DNA from: Epinephelus fuscoguttatus
Lineage: Eukaryota; Chordata; Actinopteri; Perciformes; Serranidae
Direction of reading: 5' to 3'
DNA: 64,000 bases
Assembly (NCBI RefSeq): GCF_011397635.1
Contig: NC_064759.1
Span: 17,074,428 to 17,138,427, forward strand
Position numbers and translations under genes: made by a program. The notes under the pieces were generated by a model. That model ran no database searches and had not been told where the DNA came from. It saw only the letters and a list, made by a program, of their open reading frames with translations. This document shows, piece by piece, positions 23,821-47,083 of this stretch (position 1 is the stretch's first letter; every line of letters starts with the position of its first letter).

Positions 23821-26800
23821 TTACACACCAAGCTTGTATATAGTTAGTTAGAATTTGTGTGTTTTGGTTTGCTTTGCTAGTTTGTGAATAAATATAATTC
23901 TTTGGAATCATACCTGCTGTCTGTTTAATGTTGCACAAGAGTGAATGAATAGTCAACCTCTGCTGAGTCAAGAACTCCGAAATCCTTCAGGCGTTACCGT
24001 TAATTTTGGTTGTTGTCATTAATTTAATTATTAATCAAACTCCAAATTAATAGTTTAGCCTATTTTATGAGACTGATATCTTTAACTGGCTATCATTTTC
24101 CCCTTTACGGGAATGGTGCCCCACGAGGTGATTTAATGTTAATTAAGTCACATTATTTAACATGATTATTAATTATTGATAATAATTATTAATTATTTCA
24201 GATAGCCAATTAAATCCCTACATATTTGGTGTCCCTTGGTGAGACCTAATGTGTTGACCCCAACAGCCCACTGCACCAGGAGAAACCCAGGGCCCACTGC
24301 ACCAGGAGGAACCTAGAGCCCACTGCACCAGGAGGAACCCAGGGCGCACTGCACCAGGAGGTACCTAGGGCCCACTGCAACAGGAGGAACCTAGGGCCCG
24401 CTGCACCAGGAGGAACACAGGGCCCACTGCACCAGGAGGAACCTAGAGCCCACTGCACCAGGAGGAACCCAGGGCCCACTGCACCAGGAGGAACCCAGGG
24501 CCTACTGCACCAGGAGGAACCTAGGGCCTACTGCACCAGGAGGAACCCAGGGCGCACTGCACCAGGAGGTACCTAGGGCCCACTGCAACAGGAGGAACCT
24601 AGGGCCCGCTGCACCAGGAGGAACACAGGGCCCACTGCACCAGGAGGAACCTAGGGCCCACTGCACCAGGAGGAACCCAGGGCCCACTGCACCAGGAGGA
24701 ACCCAGGGCCCACTGCACCAGGAGGAACCTAGGGCCCACTGCACCAGGAGGAACAAAGGCCCTCTGCACCAGGAGGAACGCAGGGTCCACTGCACCAGCA
24801 TAAGGTCTGACAGTCACTCTGAGGATTTCATCCCGTTACCTAACAGCAGTCAGGGTACTGTTGGCTATGACATGGAGGTCTGTGTGACCCTCCAAGGATA
24901 TGCCTCCCCAGACCATCACTGACCCACTGCCAAACCGCTCATGCTGGATGATGTTACAAGCAGCATAACGTTCACCACGGTATCTCCAGACTCTTTCAAA
25001 TCTGTCACATGTGCTCAGTGTGAACCTGCTCTCATCTGTGAAGAGAACAGGGCGCCAATTGTGGACCTGCCAATTCTGGTGTTCTGTGGTGAATGCCAAT
25101 CAAGCTGCACGGTGCTGGGCTGTGAACACAGGTCCCACTAGAGGACATCGTGCCCTCATGCCACCCTCATAGTTTGGTCAGAAATACCCCAGTAGTCTGC
25201 TGGAGATCATTTTGTAGAGCTCTGGCAGTGCTCCTCCTGTTCCTCCTCACACAAAGGAGCAGATACTGGTCCTACTGCTGGGTTGATGCCTTTCTACAGC
25301 CCTGTCCATCTCTCCTCATGTTACGGTCTCCTGGTATCTCCTCCATGCTTTTGAGACTCTGCTGGGAGATATAGAAAACATTCTTGTGACCACACGTATG
25401 GATGTGCCATCCTTGAGGGGCTGGTCTACCTGTGCTAGCTGATTGGGCTGCATACGACCTCATGCTACCAGTAGTGACAAGGACACTAGCAGAACACAAA
25501 ACTAGAGAAGAATCGGTTAAGGAGGATAAGTAGAGAGCAACTGTCTGTGGCCACCACATGTAAAACCATTCCCTTTTGGGGGGTTGTCTTGCTTTTGCCT
25601 CTCCATTGTACCTATTGTCACTTTCATTTGCACCAAAGCAGGTGAAACTGATTCACAGTCACTTGTGCTTCCTAAATGGACAGATTGATATCCCTGAAAT
25701 TTAACTGACTTGGTGTTATGATGTGACCATTTAGTGTTCTTGTAATTTTTTCAAGCAGTGTAGTAAATGTGCAGTTTGCTACCTACAGTTGACCTCCATG
25801 ACGTATTTTGCTTCATCACTGCTGACGTGGTTGCTGACTATACAGGAATATTCTCCACTGTCATTCTTATTCAGGCTGTAAAAAGACAGCACTCTGTTCT
25901 TGTTGTAAAGTATTATGTTGCCAGTCAGGATCAGATCTGAGCCATCCTTCATCCACTTTCTGCTGAAGACATAGCCAGCAGCATCACAGGTAAAGTTGGC
26001 TGAGTTTCCTTCAATTGGCACGTTGGTTGATGAAGTGACAGAAACCCCTGATATTCTCTCTGTTGGGCAAAAGATCATGTGAAGAAATACGAGAACGGAA
26101 AATTAGTTGCTGAGGGTTAAATGAGTAAATAATGAAGGAACTTGTAGAGCGCAATCATTATAATTACTGATCTCCAAATGATATATACTGTATACAGTGC
26201 CAAATGTCTGACTCTCTGCACTTAATTATTTTAACATTTATAGTTTGGAACCACCTAGCCTATAGCTCAGAAAATCACATTTATAAGTGAAACTTGACAG
26301 TGTAGTGTGCAGTGTTTTTTTTTATAACAGTGCAGTGAGTGAACCAAAACAGTCAAGCTGGGGGCTGGGAAACCAAAACAATGAGCTGAAAGATACTAAA
26401 ATGTTCAATATTGCTCAGGGGAAGTGCAGTCAGATGATAATTCTCTTGCTTCATCACTATGAGAGAGACCTTTCACATACAAGAAGTTATGTGATCCACT
26501 GTTAACATAAAAATATTGATTTTAGCCACTTAAAATAATGGGTTGAAATAAGTAAATTATTGAATAGCAGAAATGAGAACTTTACCTGCAAGGCTAAGAA
26601 ATAAATTGTTAAATTCAAAAGTGTTAAATGTTTGGATTTATCTTACTTTACTACAGGGCCAAATGTAACAGAAGTAGTGTTTATCTTGACTTATTATTCT
26701 TATTAATTAGTTTTAGGATGTGTGGATTTGAATTCACACTTTGCCATTCCAGATGATGCTATAACAATGCTATATCCAATAAACCTTTAAATGTAAACTT

Positions 26801-29800
26801 ACCCAGTACAGAGACACCTGTTGGCAGAGACATTTGATATCTCAGAGTTTTGTTGTTAAAGGCCTGACAGCTGTAGTTACCACTGTGATTCATCTGAATG
26901 TTCATCAGTCTGAGCTCTGGTCCAGTATCAGACAGCAGGACTCCATTCAGAAACCAGTGAAACAGGGCAGGAGGTCTGGAGACAGCTGAGCAGGTCAGGA
27001 TGATGTCTGACCCTTCGCCATAATATTCTTGTGATGGAGATATTGTCACATTAATATTATCAGGGCCATCTGCATTGTGCAGCATGTGGGGAGTGGGAAA
27101 AAAAAATCAAAGTAATGTTAGTAGCTTGAAGAAAATGTTTGGTGATGTAAATCTGAGCTCAGTGTGAAGCCTTGTGACACCTTCAGCTATGAAGCATGGA
27201 TGCCTATAGTGCAGGATAAAGTGTATGCTAGGGATGCACCGAAATGAAAATTTGTGGCTGAAGCCGAAGCCGAATAATATTAAACACTTGGCCGAATACC
27301 AAGTACTGAATACCGAATATTGTTGTTTAGTTTTTCATTAGTTTTTGCAGATGAACCCCCTCCAGATTAGTTTTGCCGACTTCTCCGTCGCGGTAAGCCG
27401 ATGGCCTCCGTATTTGACAGGAATGCATTACTGTCTGTGTCTGTGACCCCCGTTCAACCCACAATCGGTGGGATTTGCCTTTCGTTTCTGCTGCTGGTTG
27501 AAATCTGTAGGCTGCTTGCACAGCAAATGATTTAAGCCTATTTTGCTCGCTCAAAACTATTTTTAGTCGCAAATGCGAGTGCAGTGAGGGACGGATTGCC
27601 ACACTGCAGACATTTTACTCCGCGCGTCATGGCACGCTGTGTGATTGTGTTATCAAAACATGCCGCTATTATTCGGCCTTGCTTTTAACTTATTCCACCG
27701 AATACCGAATGTGTGTTTTTTTTTGCAATATTCGGGCGAATGTATTTGGTTACCGAATATTCGGTGCATCCCTAGTGTATGCACATATAAGTTAGTAACT
27801 CACAGCTGACGGAGAGGTTTACTGGATCACTGGTGCCATTACTGACAGGATTTAACACACGACACCTGAATGGTCCCTGGTCGTAGCGGGTCACACTGAC
27901 TATAGTGAGAGTGGCGCCTCTATCAGTGAGCTGAACTCTGTCACTTTCTGTAACCTCAGAGCTGCCGTTCAGCCAGAAGAAAGAGAGGAAGGATCCAGAG
28001 GCAGAGCAGGACAGATGGACAGAGCTGTTGAACTCCACCAAGTCTGTGCTGCTGGCAGTTGACTTTACACTGGACACTGGCACTGTGGGTGAAAAACACA
28101 GTAGTTTTATACTGGCCACCTCTCTGGCTTAAGAAAAGGAGATGGCTCAGTAGAGAGCAGCAATGGAGAGAGAAGCAATTAATCCTATTTTGATGATCTA
28201 TGATGAGTAATGAGGCTCAATGCATGTTCAAGGTTTGTATGTGTGTTGGACATTTACTTGTGGACACAAGAATTTCTAATTTATTGATTTGTGATCATGC
28301 AGGTTTTTTTTTTTCAGCTTTAAGTTGTCTCTGTAAGAGAAGCATCTTGAGTGCATATGTACAGCAGTATTGTTCCTTTTTGTTTAGTACAACTGTTTTC
28401 ACAGGTACATCCAGTCCTTTTTTTTTTTTTTTTTTCAAAATTTCTTTGTTTAAAAAAAAAAACCAAAAAACTAACTTATCCAGTACAGAGACAAGGTCGT
28501 ACATAAAGATTTAATTTTTAAAGTATTTTCTTTAAAGTAGCTTCATTTAAAGAATAATATAAGGGGAAATCTGTACTAAGCATACTGTACATTCTAAATC
28601 CAAATGCCTCTAGTTGACAAAAAGATGCCATCTTTCTGAATATGTTACTGCCACGTAAACCTGTTCATTTCTACTTACCCAGCACAGTTATAGCTGCAGG
28701 TGGAACTGATTTATATCTCAGAGTTTTGCTGTTAAAGGCCAGACAGGTGTAGCTGCCACTCTGACTCTCCTGAATGTTCATCAGTCTGAGCTCTGGTCCA
28801 GTATCAGACAGCAGGACTCCATTCAGAAACCACTGAAACAGGGCAGGAGGTCTGGAGACAGCTGAGCACTTCAGGATGATGTCTGACCCTTCTGTATAGT
28901 ATTCTTGTGATGGAGATATTGTCAAGTTAATGTTGTCTGGGCCGTCTGAATGAAGGGAAAAACAAGAGCAAATAAGAAAAAGGTCACATGATATAATCAA
29001 AAATAAAAAGGCATATGGCCTGTAGCTTGACTCATTATTAGGTATTATAACTTACTAGTATGCACAACTGCATTCTTATACATCAGGTCACTAGTAATTT
29101 AACAGAAAAGCCAAGAAACACTATAAATGAAACTGACTGCTGTAGTTTTTAGTGATATTGTACTAGATTGTATGAGGTTGGAAAATGTGTTTCTAACATG
29201 TAGTGCAACCAAACAAAACCGAACAAAAAAGATAGATAGATATTGTCAGATAAGGTACTGAGGATGTAGGTTAGTAACTCACAGCTAATGGACAAGTTCA
29301 TCGGATCACTGGTGCCATTACTGACAGAATTGGATGCACGACACTTAAATGGTCCCTGGTCGTAGCGGGTAATGTTAGCTATAGTGAGATTGGCGCCTCC
29401 ATCAGTGAGCTGAACTCTGTCACTGGCTGTAACCTCAGAGCTGCCGTTCAGCCAGAGGAAAGACAGAGAGGATCCAGAGGAGGAGCAGGACAGACGGACG
29501 GAGCTGCTGAACTCCACCAAGTCTGTACTGCTGGGGGTTGCCATTACATTGGACACTGGCACTGTGGGTGAAAAACAAAATTATTTTACCATCACATGAC
29601 AAAGGAATATTGTGAAGTTGAGACCAGAAGAGTCCTTTCTCCTGATTGGTCATTGCTATTTGTCTGATAGTTTGTTCGTTCGGTAGTGTTCCAGGGTTTT
29701 TAAGTAGTGCTGATGATGATGGTCCTTTAACTAAAATGTTCACTCTATTGTGAGATTTTTAACATTTGATCACTTTTCCTCTGCGTCTATTGGTACAGTG

Positions 29801-31862
29801 TGTGGAATTATTTTCTATGAGATGACAGATTGAAATATACAGTATAGTGGTTTTTACTTCAGGCTGCTCCTCAAAAATCCTGTGTTCCCCTCATTTAGAC
29901 AATAAATGAATTAAACATGAAGACCTAAGTCATTTGTTTCTCCATAATATTAAGTGTGTTTTAAGGAACTATAATATTTCTCTCACTGCAATAGAACATG
30001 TAGGGCACATCATATGCTTTATGCGTTGTTGATTTATATACAGTTATTTTTGCCTTTTTTGTCAATTTTTTTTTCTCACAAGTTTTTTTCAACTTTTGGA
30101 GACAACGCATCATAGGTAGAGCACAACTGCTGTAGTTCATCTGTCCAAAACCACCTTGCTCAATTGTTATAATTACTCTTTGACACTCAGCATTGAAAGA
30201 GACGCAACATGTGAAACATTGTCTCACCATCTACGTACAGTCTTGTGTTCCCTCTCTTCTGTTCTTCTCCAAATGGAAAAATGAGAACGCTGTATTCTCC
30301 ATGGTCATTAAGAGTCAGATTTCTGAGCTCCAGAGATCCAGTAGACAGGAAGAGGATGATCCTGCCTTCATACTCTGGTGCAGTTATGTTTGAACCAGTG
30401 AAAGTGATTATATTTTTTCCATCAAATGTCCACCCTACTGATAGGAATGGTTGTTCTGGTGGAGTCAGTGTTGTGGTGAACATCACCGTCTCTCCCACAG
30501 CTTTATTTAGAACATCAGGCAGCACACCAGCTCCTTTGGTTAAACCTTGAGGGGACAATTAAGCAGATCTGAGAACGCCACAGGAAGTTGAGTACATTGC
30601 AAAATGGGCCACTTGGACAATATCCTTGATAAAAATCTGAAAGAAACCCCCAAAATCATCTTTGCCACAATACATTACTATGGTTGCCTGTCTATTAAAA
30701 ACAGATAAGCAATCAAAAAAGTCAGGGTGATTGTCGGTCAGGAAAAAATGGTCAATTGCACTCACCTGCAAAACTTCTGGTGGATGTCGGCACTGTAATA
30801 CTATCAGCACAATATTTTTTGCTATTCTCAACTTGGATGGAGAACATAGTAGTTGCAAGTGATGCACAGTTCATGTTATCAGTGCCTGTAATCCATTCTT
30901 TGTGAATTAGCCCCTCCATGTCCTCTTCAGCCCAATATGTGAGGAACATTTATTTTTCCCACAGATAGAAAATTTCAATCACAGCTACAGGGGAACTAAT
31001 TCTTAGTGGAGAAAGGAACTTAGTTGGAATTACTTCCTTTCCTTTTCCTTTTCTGTGTTCATGAACGTATTATTTACCAGTAAGTACATTTGTAGCGTTT
31101 TTTTTTTTTTTCGAGACTGGTGTCTGTTTTCAATGCTTAACATTATTATTGATGATATTTCATTTATTTTACTGTGAATGATGAGGCATAGAGTATATGT
31201 CACAACCGTCAGCAGATTACTCTACAATAATGTTTCTGTGACAGCACAGATCATGGACGAGCTAGGATAACCTCAGCTTTGTTTAATATCTTTTTCCGAC
31301 TGTTGCTTAGCGCTTGGTGCAATATTTAACCAGTTTCGGCTAACCTCACAGTTTTATCTTTCCTGATTAGCCACAACCACATCCTACCTTATAAACACAG
31401 CAGTTTACCTTCTTTTCAGCCTGCGATCAGACTGAATGGCGATTTCATTATCAATCACAGTACATAACTCTACACTACATGTATTACACTCTGTTGTGAA
31501 TGGCTTTTTTGTCAGTGCTGCATTGGGTTATTAGGTATTGTTGTAATGTGGCAGTATTCACTGTCTAACGAGTTCACAGCTAACTGGGACATTTCCATTT
31601 CCAGAATCTACGGACTAAACTTAGACTAAACTATGCACTTTTATTACTACAAATGAGAAGCTCATACCATCGTTTGTGGAAAAGAAACTGAACTGCCCAT
31701 TTGCAGCTGTCTCTCAAAGCTCTCTCAAGCTCTGACACTGTTAAGCATCAGTCTTAACATTTTGATAAATAACTGAATAAACTACTTTTATCTGCTGTCA
31801 TTTGTTAAGAGCTCACCTGAGATGACTCCAAGAAGGATGAAGTGTATCACAGTTGTTTCCAT
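18320..31862 (-). CDS. Gene C: seven-Ig CEACAM-like transmembrane receptor, complete (729 aa)
   Basis: Eleven minus-strand exons join in frame (2190 nt): 31817-31862 (ATG, signal [15 protein letters not shown]), 30228-30545 (V-like N domain without B/F cysteines), 29283-29561, 28679-28945, 27804-28082 and 26803-27069 (two repeats of a 279/267-nt domain pair), 25787-26059 (Ig), 19863-20114 (Ig), 19363-19471 (membrane segment around residues 669-693), 18532-18569 and 18320-18381 (tail, stop at 18320). The Ig exons after the V keep paired cysteines such as RLSC/FKC and LTC/YSC. The tail is short and basic, with PPPP and one MYENV motif (Tyr719). Phosphorylated YxN is a known Grb2-type SH2 ligand, so an adaptor-coupled role is inferred; no ITIM is present. 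The last exon starts with a run of ten A in coding sequence. The 25787-to-20114 intron is swollen by nested transposons. Gene E lies head to head. Confidence 0.88.
20139..20178 (+). repeat. (ATT)n microsatellite
   Basis: A trinucleotide run in a gene C intron, about 25 bp beyond the 20114 exon start. Confidence 0.95.
20361..21966 (+). mobile_element. Tc1-like element (DD38E spacing), nested in the outer Tc1 copy
   Basis: Inverted ends CACTACCGCTCAAAAGTTTG (20361) and its complement (to 21966) are flanked by TA (20359-20360 and 21967-21968). Removing the element rejoins the outer copy cleanly, so it inserted later. It is 1606 bp, standard Tc1 size, with transposase on the plus strand. Confidence 0.92.
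20765..21806 (+). pseudogene. Tc1-like transposase, one frameshift
   Basis: It starts [13 protein letters not shown] at 20765, with a paired-type helix-turn-helix region ([12 protein letters not shown]). Near 20940-20950 the frame shifts after RSGGP; the second frame then runs intact to the stop at 21806. The catalytic residues remain visible: Asp in WTDESKF, Asp in LQQDNDPKH and Glu in [11 protein letters not shown]. Thirty-eight residues separate the second Asp from Glu, not 34. Apart from the frameshift it looks little decayed. Confidence 0.88.
22437..22618 (+). repeat. 26-bp minisatellite, left array (~7 units)
   Basis: Units contain CACCAGGAGGAACCCAGGGC and repeat every 26 bp, with a hint of a 78-bp higher-order pattern. 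The left edge runs directly into the transposase codons for VQDNAQPH read on the minus strand. The array is the same as that at 24266-24800 and is split from it by the LTR-like insertion. Confidence 0.92.
22619..24265 (+). mobile_element. LTR-like insertion (possible solo LTR) inside the minisatellite
   Basis: This 1647-bp block begins TGTTGGG and ends CCCAACA (TG...CA, short inverted ends). It is flanked by GCCC on both sides (22615-22618 and 24266-24269), compatible with a short retroviral-type target duplication. It holds an AATAAA near 23888, a long CT/CA microsatellite (23725-23822) and no coding sequence. These features fit a solo LTR of a retrotransposon; the family is unknown, and the GCCC match may be chance because the array is rich in it. 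Confidence 0.55.
23725..23822 (+). repeat. (CT)n(CA)n microsatellite
   Basis: A composite simple repeat. The open frames across it on both strands are repeat products. Confidence 0.95.
24266..24800 (+). repeat. 26-bp minisatellite, right array (~20 units)
   Basis: Same unit as the left array. A run of units including GGGCGCACTGC followed by AGGAGGTACCTAGGG occurs at about 24333 and again at 24541, exactly 208 bp (eight units) apart. That indicates duplication of blocks of units as well as single units. The right edge passes into transposase codons YAGAV on the minus strand. Confidence 0.93.
27229..27774. mobile_element. hAT-like MITE with 8-bp TSD GTGTATGC
   Basis: Inverted ends TAGGGATGCACCGAA and TTCGGTGCATCCCTA. 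GTGTATGC directly precedes (27221-27228) and follows (27775-27782) the element. It is 546 bp with no transposase, in the intron between gene C exons 26803-27069 and 27804-28082; its right end lies only 30 bp from the donor side of the latter. Its interior shares about 24 bp with the left end of the element at 7764. Confidence 0.92.
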
Positions 31863-32667
31863 TTCTTTTGCAGTATCAGAGACGGCTCAGTCTTTTATTC
31901 TTGGTGATATGAAGTAAGTACAAGGAACCTCTGACAGGTAAATCACTTGCACAGTTTTCGTCAATCATTAACCATGAACATACCAAACTTTGATCACCAA
32001 GCAATCAAAATCATTTATAAATTAAAAAGGACTTCTTGTGAAGGAGTTAAGTTTTTATCATGTTCAGATAACAGCAATCATCACAGTTTGACATGACTAA
32101 ATATTCAGGGGTTGATTCATGTTTTAACACAGTATCCTGCACTGCATGTGATAAAGTTATATTCTATGTGTGTCATGTTGTAGTTATACTACAGGCTCTA
32201 TGGCATTTTAATCTGTCTATCGGTTTGTCCACCATTTTGATCCAGCCTAAAATATCTCAACAGCAGTTTGATCATCAGTTGCTTTAAATCAAAAGTTTTC
32301 TCCAGATGTTCATGGAGCTTTGAAGATGTCTGACTTCATTGATCCTCTGACCTTTCCCCTGTAGTGCCACCGACATGTTTTATTTCAACAACTGTTTGCA
32401 ATGCAATTTGATATTCAGACAATGAACCCTACTGACTCAAATTATTAATTGTCCTGACATCTTTGTTTTTGTTACCACTCTTCTTCCTCTTGATAATTTT
32501 AGGGACCCTAAGTCCTCTCCAGTACAAAATTCTCAAATGTAAATAAACACTAAAACCAAACTCACAAACTAAAACAACACAAAAACAATCTATGTAAGCT
32601 GAATCTGTCACAAGAAACTAGAGGCCAAATATATACCCTGTTTACTAACTCAAATCTTGCTTGTGGT

Positions 32668-33961
32668 TAGTGGTGGGCGATAAAACGATAACATATTGTC
32701 TCGGGATAAACACTTATGCGCCATCGAAAAAATGTTCGATATAACGTTCGATAATGTTATTGTATTCTGTCGGGAAAAACCACGAGGAAAGCCGTGCAAG
32801 TTACCCTCGGGGTCAGGCTGTGCAAGGTTGGTTGCATGAACACACTCACTTGCTCCCTGGTAACCTAGCAACGGTGTCACACAAAGGGCGCCACTTTCTG
32901 TGTGAGCGCAACCAGGGTTGCCAGGTCCGTTTATAAGCCGCGACCTTGTTTTTTTGTAAAATCGCTTACAAATATTGGTAGTCACGGGTTGCGGGGTTGT
33001 TTTTTTTTTTTTTTTTTTGGACTTGTTTCGAAAGTGGAGTTGCTTATTTGGGTTTGCTCTCTAAATGTTGCCTTTCTCTGTATATAACCGTCTAATAAGT
33101 TAGGCCTATTTAAACGCATGATAGTATATTGGACTGCAGGATGTTTCCACAGCTCCGCTCCCTCCCCCCCTCTCCTTCTCCGCATACACGCAGGTGATGG
33201 TCAGTCAATGAGACTTTTCATATTTTAATTGCATGATTAATGGAGGTTCGTTAAGTATTTCTCTAACAAGTGGGCAAAATATGGAAAGAATACAATGAAG
33301 ATCTGTAAAAAGGGAGAGGATTAAAAGATTCGACTTCAAGAGGGAGACGATTCAAAGGCAGTGTGCAGATTCAGATTCCGTGTGAAGTATGTACTCATTC
33401 AGATCTTGTTTAGCATACCAGCACTGTTACAGTGAAAGTAAAATGGCTTGTTATATGCAACTTCTTTACTTTCATTTTCATTCATTCATTTATTCTTTCC
33501 ATGTTTTGGTCGGCTAGTTGGTTTGGTAGAGTTCAAGGGCAGTAAGTATAATGTATTTGTAAAGTAATTTTGGTTGCTGGTCCTGCTTGCTTGTTTGTCT
33601 CCCAAGATCTGGCAACACTGAACACAACACAGCGTGGAGTGAGCAGCAAGAATGAGTGCGGATAGCGAGGAATATCACGATCTACCTGGTTCATATTGAT
33701 CGATAACGATACTTATAAGAGAAAAAAAAATTATAACTTACGTAAAATAAGGACCAGGAGAAAATGAAAACATTTTAACACATTTATTTTAAACTCAATA
33801 GCTTTCTTCTGATTTCAATCACAGTCATCAGTCAAGGCACACGGAGGAAAATGTAATGTCAACACAACCATTAGAAAACACTCAAATAAATGAACATACA
33901 CAGGATGGTATAAAAACTACTATTCGACTATTTCGCTTTTCAGCCAAATCGCCCACCCCTA
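32668..33961. mobile_element. hAT-like element with 8-bp TSD CTTGTGGT, upstream of gene E
   Basis: The left end TAGTGGTGGGCGAT and right end ATCGCCCACCCCTA are imperfect inverted repeats. CTTGTGGT flanks both sides (32660-32667 and 33962-33969). It is 1294 bp without a recognisable transposase. The paralogous promoter block upstream of pseudogene D has GCTTGTGGTATC at about 55269 with one copy of the target, an empty site. The insertion lies about 260 bp from the gene E start codon. Confidence 0.93.
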
Positions 33962-33969
33962 CTTGTGGT

Positions 33970-34224
33970 ATGACTGTTACCACAGCAGTATGTCAGTACA
34001 AACACATTTACACCACTGGAGGGCGACGTCTTGCAGCTTTAAGGCGTGACTGCAGTTTTAGTGGGTTTATGACATTATGCAGACACTTTGTAACTCAACA
34101 CGTGGGTTGCTCTGCATTTACTCACTCAGAAAAATAGAGTTGCCAGACGCTCACATTTATTAGGACAGTCAAACTTTGATGGTTCAACTTTCCTCAGCTG
34201 TTCACATCTCACAACGATCGATTA
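33970..34224 (+). promoter_or_regulatory. Presumed gene E promoter and 5' UTR (conserved paralogous block)
   Basis: This stretch is closely conserved with 55277-55498 upstream of pseudogene D. The last ~90 bases before the ATG, including TTATTAGGACAGTCAAACTT and CTCAGCTGTTCACATCTCAC, are almost identical. Conservation this high in non-coding sequence next to a start codon suggests shared core promoter and leader sequence, though recent duplication alone could also explain it. No TATA box can be called confidently. Confidence 0.5.
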
Positions 34225-46737
<12,513 letters not shown>

Positions 46738-47083
46738 ACCAGGGGCCAGAAGCAGCTGACTTGGTTTGTGAAAAAACCTGCACTCCTCTCTCAGTTCCTT
46801 TTATAGGGGACTACTTTGGACTTGAGTTTATTTAGTCACAGCACTTTAGCAGCAGTTAATAATCAACCAGTCTGTGACAGTTATTGCCGTGACTGAGGTC
46901 ACACAGCACAATGCTGGCCTATTCGCTTTCATTCACATATAACAGCTTTGTTTGTCTGTGCACAGTTAATGCAAAGCGCACATTACATGTGAGTGGAAAT
47001 TTTCTCTTTAAGTGTGTGTGGTTTCATCTTTGACTCCTCGTGTGTACAGTGTGATGCCATTTGAGATTACTGTTTTTCAATTA
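46738..47083 (+). other. Gene E 3' flank, presumed 3' UTR
   Basis: No canonical AATAAA was spotted in this stretch before the hAT element, so the polyadenylation site is unclear. Confidence 0.4.

Larger units (their letters stand above)
20273..25760 (-). mobile_element. Outer Tc1-like (DD34E) element, expanded and multiply interrupted
   Basis: Ends CACTGCTTAAAAAAATTA (20273) and the complement of CACTGCTTGAAAAAATTA (to 25760) are inverted repeats flanked by TA (20271-20272 and 25761-25762). Minus-strand transposase remnants remain. An N-terminal part lies around 25560-25100. The catalytic region TDESRF...[10 protein letters not shown] is at 25099-24836, and QDNAQPH...[12 protein letters not shown] at 22482-22297. 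Thirty-four residues separate the second Asp from Glu, as in classical Tc1. The element is about 5.5 kb, far above the usual 1.6 kb. The excess is a second Tc1-like element (20361-21966), a minisatellite and an LTR-like insertion. Frameshifts and stops make it inactive. It sits in a gene C intron. Confidence 0.85.

Noticed and set aside
23603..23971. 122-codon minus-strand frame
   Set aside because: Mostly VCVCVC-type peptide from the CA microsatellite.
24266..24800. Regularly spaced repeats resembling a CRISPR array
   Set aside because: Units abut directly with no unique spacers, the context is a vertebrate transposon, and there are no cas genes.
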